From contig JADCCX010000056.1 in assembly GCA_020252485.1 (NCBI GenBank), positions 1 to 64,000 of the forward strand: 64,000 bases of DNA. Direction: 5' to 3'. The position numbers and the translations under genes were made by a program. A model generated the notes under the pieces. That model did no database searches. It saw only the letters and a program-made list of their open reading frames with translations, and was not told the DNA's origin. Numbering within the stretch: position 1 is the first letter of the stretch; each line of letters begins with the position of its first letter. Positions 9,688 through 18,233 of the stretch are shown here, piece after piece. This DNA is from Methylocystis sp. Its GTDB lineage: Bacteria > Pseudomonadota > Alphaproteobacteria > Rhizobiales > Beijerinckiaceae.

Positions 9688-10442
9688 CTTGGCCCCGATT
9701 GAACCGGCCGTTCGCCCTCGGAAATAATGCCCAGCCGGCGTGCTACCTCCGAATAGGCCTCAATGAGGCCGCCGAGATCGCGGCGGAAGCGATCCTTGTC
9801 CATCTTGTCGTTGGATTTGATGTCCCAGAGGCGGCAGCTGTCGGGGCTGATCTCGTCCGCCAGCACGATGCGCATCATATCGCCCTCGAACAGCCGGCCT
9901 GTCTCGATCTTGAAATCGACCAGCCGAATCCCGACACCCAGGAACAGGCCGGTGAGGAAATCGTTGATCCGGATGGCGAGCGCCATGATATCGTCGATCT
10001 CCTGGGGATTGGCCCAGCCGAAAGCGGTGATATGCTCTTCCGACACCATGGGGTCGTTGAGCTCATCCTTCTTGTAATAGAATTCGATGATGGAGCGCGG
10101 CAGCTGCGTGCCTTCCTCGATGCCCAGCCGCGCCGCCAGCGAGCCGGCCGCCACGTTGCGGACCACCACTTCGAGCGGAATGATCTCCACCTCGCGGATG
10201 AGCTGCTCGCGCATGTTGAGCCGCTTGATGAAGTGGGTCGGCACGCCGATGGCGTTGAGATTCGTGAAGATGTATTCCGAGATCCGGTTATTCAGCACGC
10301 CCTTGCCATCAATCACTTCGTGCTTCTTGGCGTTGAAGGCGGTGGCGTCGTCCTTGAAATGCTGGATGAGGGTGCCAGGCTCCGGCCCTTCATAAAGCAC
10401 CTTGGCCTTGCCCTCGTAAATGCGGCGGCGACCTTTGTTCAT
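9675..10442 (-). CDS. purC: SAICAR synthetase PurC
   Basis: Phosphoribosylaminoimidazole-succinocarboxamide synthase, which joins CAIR and aspartate using ATP in purine synthesis. The chosen ATG ([19 protein letters not shown]) gives 255 aa, the family norm. Characteristic segments are [22 protein letters not shown] cut short here as GKAKVLYEG and [11 protein letters not shown], the [16 protein letters not shown] signature, and [10 protein letters not shown] with [12 protein letters not shown] near the C-terminus. No other pur gene is adjacent in the window. It is divergent from the zeta-subunit gene, as commonly seen in alphaproteobacteria, with a 265-bp shared regulatory region. Confidence 0.97.
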   Translation of the reverse strand: MNKGRRRIYEGKAKVLYEGPEPGTLIQHFKDDATAFNAKKHEVIDGKGVLNNRISEYIFTNLNAIGVPTHFIKRLNMREQLIREVEIIPLEVVVRNVAAGSLAARLGIEEGTQLPRSIIEFYYKKDELNDPMVSEEHITAFGWANPQEIDDIMALAIRINDFLTGLFLGVGIRLVDFKIETGRLFEGDMMRIVLADEISPDSCRLWDIKSNDKMDKDRFRRDLGGLIEAYSEVARRLGIISEGERPVQSGPRLVK

Positions 10443-10539
10443 GGTGATTTCCGTGTTTTCGCAAGGGCGGCCCGCGGACCGGGGCCGTGAGGGCAGGGCG
10501 GTGGGACCCCTTGGCGGATCAATACCGTCCCTAGCCCAA

Positions 10540-10577
10540 GAATCATGCATAAACAATGGAATCATGCATATTCAATG
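10540..10577. promoter_or_regulatory. 19-bp direct repeat in the purC / zeta-subunit divergent region
   Basis: Two head-to-tail 19-bp units, GAATCATGCATAAACAATG and GAATCATGCATATTCAATG, match at 17 of 19 positions and each carries the palindrome ATGCAT. They lie about 98 bp upstream of purC and 131 bp upstream of the divergent gene, where a regulator would bind. The protein that binds is unknown. Confidence 0.5.
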
Positions 10578-10707
10578 ATGACCGATGGGGATGAATTGGC
10601 CTTTGGCAGGTCCGCAGAGCACCGCGCCGCCGTCGCCTCCATTGATCTCGCTCCTTCCGGGCCATATATCTCCATCACCCCAGTGAGACCCAGCAAGGAA
10701 ACCGACG

Positions 10708-11034
10708 ATGACCGGCATGGACCAGCGCAAGGATGCGGCGGAACAGAAGTACGCCCACGATGAAGAGCTGGCCTTCAAGGCCAATGCGCGCCGCGCCAAG
10801 CTCGTCGGGATGTGGGTGGCCGGCCAGCTCGGCAAGACCGGCGCGGATGCCGATTCCTATGCGAAATCGGTCGTCATTGCGGATTTTGAGGAAGCCGGTG
10901 AAGAAGACGTGTTCCGCAAGGTGCGCGCCGATCTCAATGCCGGCGGCAAGGCGGATGTTTCCGACCACGTGATCCGCCGGACGATGGATGAGCTGCTCGC
11001 CACGGCCATCGAGCAGATCAAGGCGGGGACGTAG
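10708..11034 (+). CDS. F1F0-ATPase inhibitor zeta subunit (DUF1476)
   Basis: A 108-aa soluble helical protein of the DUF1476 family, whose Paracoccus member is the zeta inhibitor of the F1-ATPase. Family hallmarks are visible: an N-terminal DQRKDAAEQKYAHDEELAFKA region, which in the family forms the inhibitory helix, then ARRAKLVGMWVAGQLG, and a C-terminal VIRRTMDELLATAIEQI four-helix part. The ATG has AAGGAAA about 8 nt upstream; an ATG three codons later is an alternative. It is encoded away from the ATP synthase operon, divergent from purC. Confidence 0.92.
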   Translation: MTGMDQRKDAAEQKYAHDEELAFKANARRAKLVGMWVAGQLGKTGADADSYAKSVVIADFEEAGEEDVFRKVRADLNAGGKADVSDHVIRRTMDELLATAIEQIKAGT

Positions 11035-11088
11035 AGGCCCGGCGAGAGAGCCTCGCTGAAGCAGGTTTGCTAATCCGCTCCATCCCTG

Positions 11089-11239
11089 CCTCATGTCGAG
11101 GCGCTCGCCTCCGGCGAGCATCGAGACACGCACGAACCATGGTTTGCGGTCCCTCGCGAGGCAGCGAGCGTTGCACGGGCATAGTGCGTGTCTCGAGGCG
11201 GACCCGGACCAAGTCCGGGATCCGCACCTCGACATGAGG
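11089..11239. repeat. structured nested palindromic element
   Basis: A 151-bp non-coding element with perfect 13-bp outer inverted repeats (CCTCATGTCGAGG at 11089-11101 and its complement at 11227-11239) and perfect 13-bp inner inverted repeats (TCGAGACACGCAC at 11121-11133, complement at 11184-11196). Two more hairpins lie between the arms: GCTCGCC/GGCGAGC at 11103-11119 and CCCGGAC/GTCCGGG at 11203-11219. The layout predicts a cruciform or multi-branched RNA. It fills most of the 303-bp gap 11035-11337; nothing else is seen there. Confidence 0.82.
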
Positions 11240-11337
11240 AGGCAGAAATCAGGCCTTGAGGACATCAAATACCTGTTCTTTTGTGAATCCCGGGTCTAGC
11301 CTGCCTGCTTCATCCGCCCTTTCCTCAGGATCATCCC

Positions 11338-12141
11338 ATGACCCATATCGCCGCCGCCTTCGCCCAGCGCATTCGCACGGGCGCGCCCGCCTTCGCGGCC
11401 TGGTGCGGCATTCCCGATCCCTTGGTGCCGGAGATCATGTGCCGGGAAGGGTTCGATTGCGCCGTTCTCGACATGCAGCATGGCGCGGTCGACTATGCCG
11501 TTGCCGCGCAGGGCATCGCCAATGTCGCGCTGGCGGGCAAGCCGGCGATCGTCCGCATCCCCGTCGGCGAGTTCGCGACCGCCTCACGGGCGCTGGATGC
11601 GGGCGCGGCTGGCATCATCGCACCCATGGTGAACTCGGTCGAGGATGCGCGGCTGCTTGCTGCATTCACGAAGTTTCCGCCTGTCGGGGAAAGAAGCTGG
11701 GGGCCGCACAAGGCTCTCGCCCTCACCGGCCTGGCGCCGCTCGAATATCTGGCCGAGGCCAACGGTTTCTCGCTGACCATCGCGATGATCGAGACGCGGG
11801 CGGCGATGGCGGCCCTTGATGACATTCTGGCCGTCCCCGGCATCGATGGCGTCTTCGTCGGCCCATCGGACCTGTCGATCGCGCTGACCAATGGCGCGAC
11901 GGTGAACCAGCTGCATCCGGAGGTGGACAAAGCGCTCGACCATATCGCGGCCCGGGCGAAAAGCGCGGGCAAGTTCGCCGCCGCCTTCTGCGCCGATGGC
12001 AAGCGCGCGGCCGCGGTCGCGGCGCGAGGCTATCAATTGATGTCGATCGGCACGGACAATGCGCTCCTGCGCGCCGGCAGCCGCGCCGCGCTCGATGCCG
12101 CGCACGCGACCGGCAAGGCCGGCCAGCAGGGCGCTTATTGA
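11338..12141 (+). CDS. HpcH/HpaI family class II aldolase
   Basis: A 267-aa TIM-barrel aldolase of the HpcH/HpaI/citrate-lyase-beta group, which cleaves 2-keto-hydroxy acids to pyruvate (or related) and an aldehyde with a divalent metal. Motifs match the family: VLDMQHGAVD near 46, the phosphate/keto-acid-binding Arg in AIVRIPVGE, IAPMVNSVEDAR, the metal ligand Glu in MIETRAAM and the metal ligand Asp in GVFVGPSDLS. The true substrate cannot be told from sequence. The gene is alone; its 3' end faces an esterase gene 21 bp away. Confidence 0.88.
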   Translation: MTHIAAAFAQRIRTGAPAFAAWCGIPDPLVPEIMCREGFDCAVLDMQHGAVDYAVAAQGIANVALAGKPAIVRIPVGEFATASRALDAGAAGIIAPMVNSVEDARLLAAFTKFPPVGERSWGPHKALALTGLAPLEYLAEANGFSLTIAMIETRAAMAALDDILAVPGIDGVFVGPSDLSIALTNGATVNQLHPEVDKALDHIAARAKSAGKFAAAFCADGKRAAAVAARGYQLMSIGTDNALLRAGSRAALDAAHATGKAGQQGAY

Positions 12142-12159
12142 CGCGGCTTCCCCGCCGCG
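12142..12159. terminator. small hairpin between convergent genes
   Basis: A perfect 6-bp GC stem (CGCGGC/GCCGCG) with a six-base loop sits in the 21-bp gap between the stops of the aldolase and esterase genes. It has no T-run, so it is at best a weak or bidirectional stop signal. Confidence 0.35.
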
Positions 12160-12162
12160 CGA

Positions 12163-12819
12163 TTAGCCGAGCCTTATGCCGAAGGCTGTCGCCAGAAAGG
12201 TGAGCCCGTGCATCAGGCCCTCGCCGTCGATGCCATGGCCGATGCCCTGGCTCATGTGCCATTCGACGGGAATGCCGGCCGCGCCCAACGCCTGTCCGGC
12301 CTGGAAAAGCGCCTGAACGGGGATCACCTCGTCCTGATCGCCATGGATGAGCAGGATGGGCGGCTTCGCTGTCACCTCGGAAAGGTGTTCCACGCCTTCG
12401 AGCGCGCCGGAATAGCCAACGATCGCCGCGCAGGGGGACTTGCGCCGCAGTCCGGCGTGAAGCGCCATCATCGTGCCTTGCGAAAAGCCGACGAGCGCCA
12501 TCTGGCTTTCGGCGAGGCCATGGCGCGTCAGTTCCGCGTCGAGGAAGGCATCAAGCGCCGGCCGGGCCTGCACGACGCCGCGCCAGCGCTCGCCGGGATC
12601 GCGGAAGGTGAGGCCGAACCATTGCCGGCCCATGGGCGCTCCCGCGCAAGGCTCGGGCGCATTCGGCGATACGAAAACGGCGTCCGGCAGGAACTGCGCC
12701 CATTGCTTGCCGATGCCGATGAGATCATTGCCGTCCGCGCCGTAGCCGTGGAGAAAGACAACGAGCTGGCGGGCCTTGCCGGAAAGGGCAGGCAGGCGCG
12801 GTCCATCGATAAGGCTCAT
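12163..12819 (-). CDS. carboxylesterase/phospholipase-like alpha/beta hydrolase
   Basis: A 218-aa cytoplasmic hydrolase of the YpfH/carboxylesterase (Abhydrolase_2) family. The catalytic triad can be read directly: Ser113 in the nucleophile elbow GFSQG, Asp163 in HGDQDEVIP and His195 in QGIGHGI. An HGYGADG oxyanion loop begins at residue 24. The length is typical for small carboxylesterases or lysophospholipases. No signal peptide is present. Its substrate is unknown and its neighbours, a convergent aldolase and an upstream histidine kinase gene on the same strand, give no clear hint. Confidence 0.86.
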   Translation of the reverse strand: MSLIDGPRLPALSGKARQLVVFLHGYGADGNDLIGIGKQWAQFLPDAVFVSPNAPEPCAGAPMGRQWFGLTFRDPGERWRGVVQARPALDAFLDAELTRHGLAESQMALVGFSQGTMMALHAGLRRKSPCAAIVGYSGALEGVEHLSEVTAKPPILLIHGDQDEVIPVQALFQAGQALGAAGIPVEWHMSQGIGHGIDGEGLMHGLTFLATAFGIRLG

Positions 12820-12908
12820 GTTTGCTCCGTTGTTGCGGTAGCCGATAGCAGCGCATCGCCCCAAGGCAAAGGCCGGAACCCGATGAGCCGCAGGTCAACG
12901 GGCGTCCT

Positions 12909-14069
12909 TCACAGCGCCGCGCGCTGGACCAGACCGGCCTTGGTCAATCCCTCGCGCACGGCGCGCGCCGTCAACGGCTTCTCGATGAAGCCGGTGGCGC
13001 CCGCTTTGGCGAAGGCCGCCCGATCCTGCGCGCCGACACGGCCGGTCACCGGGATCACCGGGATCGACCGGGCAGGCTCCGGCATGGCGCGGATCAGCCT
13101 CAAGGCTTCCACACCGCTCATGCCATGCATGGTCTGATCCATCATGACTGCATCGAAGCCGCCCCCCACGACCATTGCCAGCGCCTGTTCCGCTGAGGCG
13201 GCTTCCGCCATCTCAAAGCCGAAATGCTCCAGCATCGCGCCCATGATCATGCGGTTGGCCAGGTTATCATCGACGACAAGGATTCTGCCGCTGGACGGCA
13301 TCGCATTGCCGCCGGGCTCGTCCAGCGGAGGGACCTGCATCGGGCAAGGTTGCGTGAAGGAGTCGAGCTTAAGCCTGAGTGTGAACCAGAAGGTGGTCGT
13401 CTGGCCTGGCTGACTTTCGCAGCCCGCCTCGCCGCCCATGGCATGGGCAAGACGCTTGACCATGGAAAGACCGATACCGGTGCCGGCATGGCCGTTATCG
13501 AGCTTGCCGAAACTGCGAAAGATTTTGGCCGAATCTTCCGCCGAGAGACCGGGGCCGGTGTCCGTTACGGCGAACCGCAAGCCTTCGAAGGCGCCGCGGC
13601 GGTCGACGGGCGAGATCGAGAGCGTGATGCTCCCGCTGAGGGTCACCTTCATGGCGTTGTCGATCAGATTCTCCAGCATCTGACGAATGCGGCGCCCGTC
13701 CGCCTGCACGCTTTCGGCTATCGTGTCGTCGATATCGAGCGCGAACGCGAGGCCTTTGGCTCTCGTCCGGGCTTCGGCCGAGATGGCGATATCGGCGACA
13801 AGGCGCCGAAGATCCATCGGCGCTTCCTCGAAAGACAGGTGGCCTGCCCTTAGCGCGCTCCCGTCGAGGATATCGGTGGCGACGCTGCGCAGATGGCCAG
13901 CTGCAGCAAGCAGCCCTTCGACCAGCCGCCGCTGATCGGGTGTGAGGTCCGTCTCCGCCAGCAGCTGCGCCATCGCTTCAATGCCGCCGAGGGGTGCGCG
14001 CAATTCATGCGTAACCTCGGCGAGCGGAAGTCCATGCATCGGTTGGCGAAGCGGTCTTGATTCGAACAT
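12909..14069 (-). CDS. cytoplasmic hybrid histidine kinase without a sensor domain
   Basis: A 386-aa hybrid kinase. The HisKA box comes almost at once (His21 in THELRAPLGG), then the HATPase domain with N-box Asn138 in LENLIDN, G1 motif DTGPGL at 170 and G2 GTGIGL near 196. A receiver follows from about 262, with acidic Asp267/Asp268, phospho-acceptor Asp311 in MMDQTMHGMSG and Lys364 in EKPL. There are no membrane segments and no PAS, GAF or HAMP region. The ATG is preceded by AGGTGAG; a TTG 12 codons upstream is an alternative start and adds no domain. No partner regulator is adjacent, so the signal must come through a partner protein. Confidence 0.88.
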   Translation of the reverse strand: MFESRPLRQPMHGLPLAEVTHELRAPLGGIEAMAQLLAETDLTPDQRRLVEGLLAAAGHLRSVATDILDGSALRAGHLSFEEAPMDLRRLVADIAISAEARTRAKGLAFALDIDDTIAESVQADGRRIRQMLENLIDNAMKVTLSGSITLSISPVDRRGAFEGLRFAVTDTGPGLSAEDSAKIFRSFGKLDNGHAGTGIGLSMVKRLAHAMGGEAGCESQPGQTTTFWFTLRLKLDSFTQPCPMQVPPLDEPGGNAMPSSGRILVVDDNLANRMIMGAMLEHFGFEMAEAASAEQALAMVVGGGFDAVMMDQTMHGMSGVEALRLIRAMPEPARSIPVIPVTGRVGAQDRAAFAKAGATGFIEKPLTARAVREGLTKAGLVQRAAL

Positions 14070-14222
14070 TGCACTCACCTGTCGGCCCGCCACTCGGACC
14101 GACAAACTTGTTCTAGCCCAATCCCGTTACGCGTTGGCTAAGGACCCCTCGAGGTTAGGATAAATGGCGATCAATACAAATTTTTCCTTTCCCGCATCGG
14201 CCTGGCGCAGCAGTGTCGCAGC

Positions 14223-15152
14223 ATGTACGAAACATTGCAGATCGTCCTGCCGATCTTCATCGTGATTGGCCTGGGCTACGCGGCCGCAGGCACCGGTCTC
14301 CTGGGAGCCCAGGCCGCCGAAGGCCTTTCGGAATTCGTCTTCGTCGTCGCGATTCCGATCCTGCTTTTCCGCACCCTCGCCACGGCGGCGCTGCCCGAGG
14401 CGCAGCCTTGGGGCTACTGGACCGCCTATTTCACCGCCCTCGCCATCGTCTGGGTGATGACCACGTTTCTGGGCGCGCGCTTCTTCGGTCTGAAGGATCA
14501 GGAGGTCGCGATCGCAAGCTTCACGACCGTGCAGGCGAACACGGTGTTCATAGGCATTCCGCTGGTCCTGCGGGCCTATGGCGATCAGGCCGCCGTGCCG
14601 ATGTTCCTGCTCATTGCCGTTCACCTGCCGCTGACCATGACGGTGGCGACCCTTCTCATCGAGCGATCCGATGGCGGAAGGCGTCAATGGGGGGCGATGC
14701 TGGCCCGGCTTGCCGTGAACCCTATCCTGATCGGCATCGGCGCGGGCGTTTTGTGGCGTCTGACGGGGTTCGCCCTGCCGCAGCCGGTTGCCTCGGCCAC
14801 CGGGCTGATGGCTGACGCCGCCGCGCCGACCGCTCTCTTCGCCCTCGGCATGACCCTGAAACGCCACGGATTGGGCGCTCCCCTGCCGCTGCTGGGCATG
14901 GTCACCCTGCTCAAGCTCGTGGTTCAGCCGGCGCTGGTCTATGTGCTGGCGGTCCACCTGCTGCCGATGCCGCCGATCTGGGCGGCGGTCGCCGTGCTCT
15001 TCGCAGCCTGCCCCTGCGGGGTGAACGCCTATCTGCTGGCGGAGCGCTACAAGGTCGGAGTCGCTCTGTCCTCCGGCGCAGTCGCGCTGACGACGGCGCT
15101 CGCCGTTATCACGACGGCCGGCTGGGTCTGGGTCGTCTCGGGCATCCGCTAA
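14223..15152 (+). CDS. AEC-family permease (auxin efflux carrier type)
   Basis: A 309-aa integral membrane transporter with about ten hydrophobic segments in two halves of five, typical of the auxin efflux carrier family. Visible family features are an N-terminal YETLQIVLPIFIVIGLGY helix, the FTTVQANTVFIGIPL stretch with its helix-breaking Asn/Pro, and the C-terminal AACPCGVNAYLLAERY segment with matching Asn. Bacterial members often move malonate, malate or other organic anions, but the substrate here is unknown. It is divergent from the histidine kinase gene and overlaps the convergent gluQ stop by 4 bp. Confidence 0.88.
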   Translation: MYETLQIVLPIFIVIGLGYAAAGTGLLGAQAAEGLSEFVFVVAIPILLFRTLATAALPEAQPWGYWTAYFTALAIVWVMTTFLGARFFGLKDQEVAIASFTTVQANTVFIGIPLVLRAYGDQAAVPMFLLIAVHLPLTMTVATLLIERSDGGRRQWGAMLARLAVNPILIGIGAGVLWRLTGFALPQPVASATGLMADAAAPTALFALGMTLKRHGLGAPLPLLGMVTLLKLVVQPALVYVLAVHLLPMPPIWAAVAVLFAACPCGVNAYLLAERYKVGVALSSGAVALTTALAVITTAGWVWVVSGIR

Positions 15153-16009
15153 GTTGGAAGCAGATCCTGGACAAGGCGGCGGATGTCGTCCGGCGTCGCG
15201 CCACCGGCCCGCAGGTCCCGCAGCGAGGGTGATTGCGCGCTTTTCGACAGCTTTTCGCCGGAAGGATTGCGAATGAGACCATGATGGCGGTAGCGCGGCT
15301 CCGGGAGCCCCAAGAGCGCCTGCAGCAGGCGATGGACTGCGGTGGACGGAAAGAGATCCTCGCCGCGCACGACGTCGGTTACGCCTTGCGCGGCATCATC
15401 GATGACAACGGCGAGGTGATAGCTCGCGGGGAATTCCTTGCGCATCAGCACCACATCGCCCCAGTGGGCAGGTTCGCCGGTGATGGTTCGGATGCCGCCG
15501 CCCTGGCTGCCTTCGCTCCAGGAGATGGGACCATCGATTTCGGCCAGCGCCCTGTCCATGGCAAGCCGCAGCATGAAGGGCTGGCCCGCCGTCTTCCCCG
15601 CCTCTGCGGCCCGATGCGGCATGCCCCGGCAGCGGCCCGTATAGAGCGGGGCGCCGTCGGGATCGCGTTCGCCTGGCCTTGCATCCGCGGAGATCTCCTT
15701 CCGGCTGCAGAAGCAGGGATAGAGCAACCCTCGCTCCTCCAGGCGGTCGAGAGATTGACGATAGCAGCGTAAGCGCTCCGATTGCCGCATCACCGGCTCT
15801 TCCCAGTTGAGGCCCAACCAGGCGAGATCCTCCTGGATCGCGGCCTCGAATTCGGGCCTGCAGCGGGTCGTGTCGATGTCCTCGATCCGCAACAGGAAGC
15901 GGCCGCCGGCCTCTGCCGCAAGCCGCGCATTCAAGAGCGCCGACGCGGCATGGCCGAGATGGAGAAATCCGTTCGGGCTTGGCGCAAAGCGGAAAACAGG
16001 GATCGTCAT
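15149..16009 (-). CDS. gluQ: glutamyl-Q tRNA(Asp) synthetase
   Basis: A 286-aa paralogue of glutamyl-tRNA synthetase that lacks the anticodon-binding half and attaches glutamate to queuosine in tRNA-Asp. The class I signatures are present: the HIGH-type HLGH at residues 17-20 and KLSKS at 253-257. Additional family motifs include RIEDIDTTRC and a Cys-rich zinc-like site (LYPCFCSRKEI, GRCRGMPH). The start is taken at the ATG of MTIPVFRFAPSPNG, since class I synthetases begin here; an open extension upstream carries no conserved sequence. It is convergent with the AEC permease and divergent from the glycosylase gene. Confidence 0.93.
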   Translation of the reverse strand: MTIPVFRFAPSPNGFLHLGHAASALLNARLAAEAGGRFLLRIEDIDTTRCRPEFEAAIQEDLAWLGLNWEEPVMRQSERLRCYRQSLDRLEERGLLYPCFCSRKEISADARPGERDPDGAPLYTGRCRGMPHRAAEAGKTAGQPFMLRLAMDRALAEIDGPISWSEGSQGGGIRTITGEPAHWGDVVLMRKEFPASYHLAVVIDDAAQGVTDVVRGEDLFPSTAVHRLLQALLGLPEPRYRHHGLIRNPSGEKLSKSAQSPSLRDLRAGGATPDDIRRLVQDLLPT

Positions 16010-16062
16010 GGCGGTCGTTATGTAGCAAGCTGCGGGGCTTACTGCCCACCCCCGGAACACCG

Positions 16063-16707
16063 ATGCACCGCCTGATCCAGACTGAATCGGACATTATCGC
16101 CGGCCTTGAGGAGTTGCAGGCGGAATGCGAGGTCATTCGCCGCATGATGCCGCAGACCGGCCAGCCTCCGCTGCGCCGTCAGCGCTATGGTCTGGATGGA
16201 TTGCTCGCAATCATCGTCGGCCAGCAGGTGTCGATTGCCGCCGCCAATGCCATCTGGGGCAAGTTCACGGCGAATTTTCCTGACCGGAGGCCGGAGATCC
16301 TGCTCATGGCGGATGATGAAGCATTACGGGCGTCCGGTCTCTCCGCGCCAAAGATCCGGACAATTCGCGCCATCGCAGCTGCGATCCAGGCCGGGGCGCT
16401 CGATCTTGATTCCCTGGCAGCCATGGACGCCGATGCCGCCAAGGCGGCGATGATTGTGGTCAAGGGCATCGGGCCCTGGACGGCTGATATCTATCTGATG
16501 TTCTGCCTTGGCCATGCCGATGCCTTCGCGCCGGGCGATCTTGCGCTGCAGGAGGCGATCCGCATGGCCTTCCGGCTGGACGAGCGCCCGACGGAGCGGG
16601 AGACGGCGCTTATTTCCGAACGCTGGAGGCCCTGGCGCGCCGTCGCTGCCAGGCTGCTTTGGGCCTATTACAAGGTCGAAAAGCAGCGCGAGGGCGTGAT
16701 CGCCTGA
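16063..16707 (+). CDS. DNA-3-methyladenine glycosylase II (AlkA-type)
   Basis: A 214-aa helix-hairpin-helix base-excision glycosylase. The HhH motif VKGIGPWTADIYLMF spans about 133-147 and the catalytic aspartate is Asp159 in APGDLALQ. The preceding LAIIVGQQVSIAAANAIWGKF is the typical substrate-pocket helix. It lacks the N-terminal AlkA beta domain and the Ada regulatory domain, which is normal for the short bacterial form. It would remove alkylated purines from DNA. It is divergent from gluQ across 53 bp. Confidence 0.92.
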   Translation: MHRLIQTESDIIAGLEELQAECEVIRRMMPQTGQPPLRRQRYGLDGLLAIIVGQQVSIAAANAIWGKFTANFPDRRPEILLMADDEALRASGLSAPKIRTIRAIAAAIQAGALDLDSLAAMDADAAKAAMIVVKGIGPWTADIYLMFCLGHADAFAPGDLALQEAIRMAFRLDERPTERETALISERWRPWRAVAARLLWAYYKVEKQREGVIA

Positions 16708-16733
16708 GCCAGCACGGCGGTGTTGAATACCCC

Positions 16734-16761
16734 CTTGCAAAGCGCGCAAAGGGTTCCCAAC
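16734..16761 (+). promoter_or_regulatory. possible heat-shock (RpoH) promoter of hsp20
   Basis: CTTG at 16734-16737 and CCCAAC at 16756-16761, with an 18-bp spacer, loosely fit the alphaproteobacterial RpoH pattern (CTTG, 17-18 bp, CCnnnn). It lies 130 bp upstream of the small heat-shock gene. The match at the -10 is imperfect, so this is a suggestion only. Confidence 0.3.
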
Positions 16762-16891
16762 TCTGTATCACCGCAGGCCAGTGAGGCTGCGGCCATAGGT
16801 CCGGCATGGGTGCCGCTCGCGCTATCGGCGGAGCAAAACCCCGGGTCGGATCCCTGTTAACGCAACCGTCGCTTCAAGGAAGGGCACATCC

Positions 16892-17374
16892 ATGCGTAGT
16901 TTTGACCTTACCCCGTTTCATCGTTCCACGATCGGCTTCGATCGTCTTTTCTCGCTGCTTGATCAGGCCCACGGGTCCGAGGCGCAGGCCACGAGCTATC
17001 CCCCCTACAATATCGAGCGCACGGCCGAGAACGCCTACCGCATCAGCATCGCGGTGGCCGGCTTCGGCGAGTCGGATATCACCATTGAGGCGGCTGCGAA
17101 CACGCTGACCGTCAAGGGTGAAAAGACCGCCACCGAAGGCGCGCAGGGCGAAGTCCTGTTCCGCGGCATCGCGGGCCGCAGCTTCGAGCGCCGCTTCCAG
17201 CTTGCGGATTATGTGACCGTTTCGGCTGCCAAGCTTGAGAACGGGCTCCTTCACATCGAACTCGTCCGCGAGATTCCCGAGGCGATGAAGCCGCGCCTGA
17301 TTCCGATCGGCGCTCAGGCGACCGGCAAGGCCGGCAAGCCGAAGGCCATCGCATCAGTGGCCCAGGCTGCTTGA
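16892..17374 (+). CDS. small heat-shock protein Hsp20 (IbpA-type)
   Basis: A 160-aa alpha-crystallin-type chaperone that holds unfolding proteins in the cytoplasm. The N-terminal FDLTPFHRSTIGFDRLF is the class A (IbpA) signature found in alphaproteobacteria. The crystallin domain follows (YRISIAVAGFGESDITIEA, LTVKGEK, FERRFQLADYVTVSAAKLENGLLHIELVREIPE), ending in a Pro-rich IPI-like tail. It has AAGGAAGGG upstream. A strong hairpin terminator follows at 17396, shared with the convergent gene. Confidence 0.94.
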   Translation: MRSFDLTPFHRSTIGFDRLFSLLDQAHGSEAQATSYPPYNIERTAENAYRISIAVAGFGESDITIEAAANTLTVKGEKTATEGAQGEVLFRGIAGRSFERRFQLADYVTVSAAKLENGLLHIELVREIPEAMKPRLIPIGAQATGKAGKPKAIASVAQAA

Positions 17375-17395
17375 TTCAGCCAGTTGCCCAAAAGG

Positions 17396-17422
17396 AAAGC
17401 CCCCGGAAACGGGGGCTTTTTT
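17396..17422 (+). terminator. intrinsic terminator (bidirectional)
   Basis: AAAGCCCCCG pairs with CGGGGGCTTT around a GAAA tetraloop and is followed by six T on the plus strand, with an A-rich 5' side so that it also works on the minus strand. It closes the Hsp20 gene and abuts the stop of the convergent gene. Confidence 0.9.
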
Positions 17423-18096
17423 CATTCGAGACCAACCGGCGGAACATTGTTGAGCGGCGGCGCGGGGGATTGCGCTCTCGGCGCCTGGACCGGAGCATCA
17501 AGAGAAGCGGGCGGGGTGATGTCGATCCGGCGCGGCTGGTCGCGCGTGCCGATGGCGACCGGGGCTTCGGGTGGTTTGGGAGCCTCCACCGGTTTCTCGG
17601 GTTGCACGATGCTCGTCTTCGGCAGCGCAGGAACCGCCGATTGCGGCGGCTTCACAGGCTCGCGTGGAATGGCCGGCGGCTTCTCGGGCGTCGCCCGCGT
17701 CCGCTCAATCTGTTCGGGGACAGTATTGCGGATCGCGGCCCCCTGGTCCGGCGCGCGCAACACCGCATTCTGGCGGGGTTGCGGCACAGCTGCGCGATCA
17801 ACCAGACGCCCGGAATAGGCGTCCAGCACCAGCCTGACGCGGCGTCCTGCGGGATCCGTGGCCGCCACGACCACCACATCGCCGCGATACTCCACCCGCG
17901 ACGGTTTGCTGTAGCCGAGGCTGCGGACGCGTCCGATAACCTCACGCGGCGTCAGCTCTTCCAGCACTACGGGCGGCTGATAATAGCGGGGACCGAACCA
18001 TTGCGCCTGCGCGACGCCTGCTGACGAAAGCAGCAGCACGCTGGCCGCAAGCGCCATGCGCCAGGATGTCATTGGGAATCCCGATCCGGTTGGCAT
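17422..18096 (-). CDS. secreted proline-rich protein of unknown function
   Basis: A 224-aa protein starting at an ATG with GGAG 6 nt upstream. A signal peptide (MALAASVLLLSSAGVAQA) comes first, followed by a folded-looking stretch of about 80 residues: EELTPREVIGRVRSLGYSKPSRVEYRGDVVVVAATDPAGRRVRLVLDAYSG cut short here, which resembles PepSY-like or DUF-type small beta domains of envelope proteins. The rest is a low-complexity Pro/Ala/Glu tail likely unstructured in the periplasm. I do not recognise a named family; the pattern is common in Hyphomicrobiales. Confidence 0.75.
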   Translation of the reverse strand: MPTGSGFPMTSWRMALAASVLLLSSAGVAQAQWFGPRYYQPPVVLEELTPREVIGRVRSLGYSKPSRVEYRGDVVVVAATDPAGRRVRLVLDAYSGRLVDRAAVPQPRQNAVLRAPDQGAAIRNTVPEQIERTRATPEKPPAIPREPVKPPQSAVPALPKTSIVQPEKPVEAPKPPEAPVAIGTRDQPRRIDITPPASLDAPVQAPRAQSPAPPLNNVPPVGLE

Positions 18097-18233
18097 GAGC
18101 AACTCCTGCTTTGACCCATTCACAGCGAGAACCCATTGACCTTGCAATGACTAGGGTTGACGAAACTTTTATGGATGTCTGATTGCGACGGATTGAAGGC
18201 ATCGAAGGCGGCCTTCAGTGCGGGGAACTCGCT

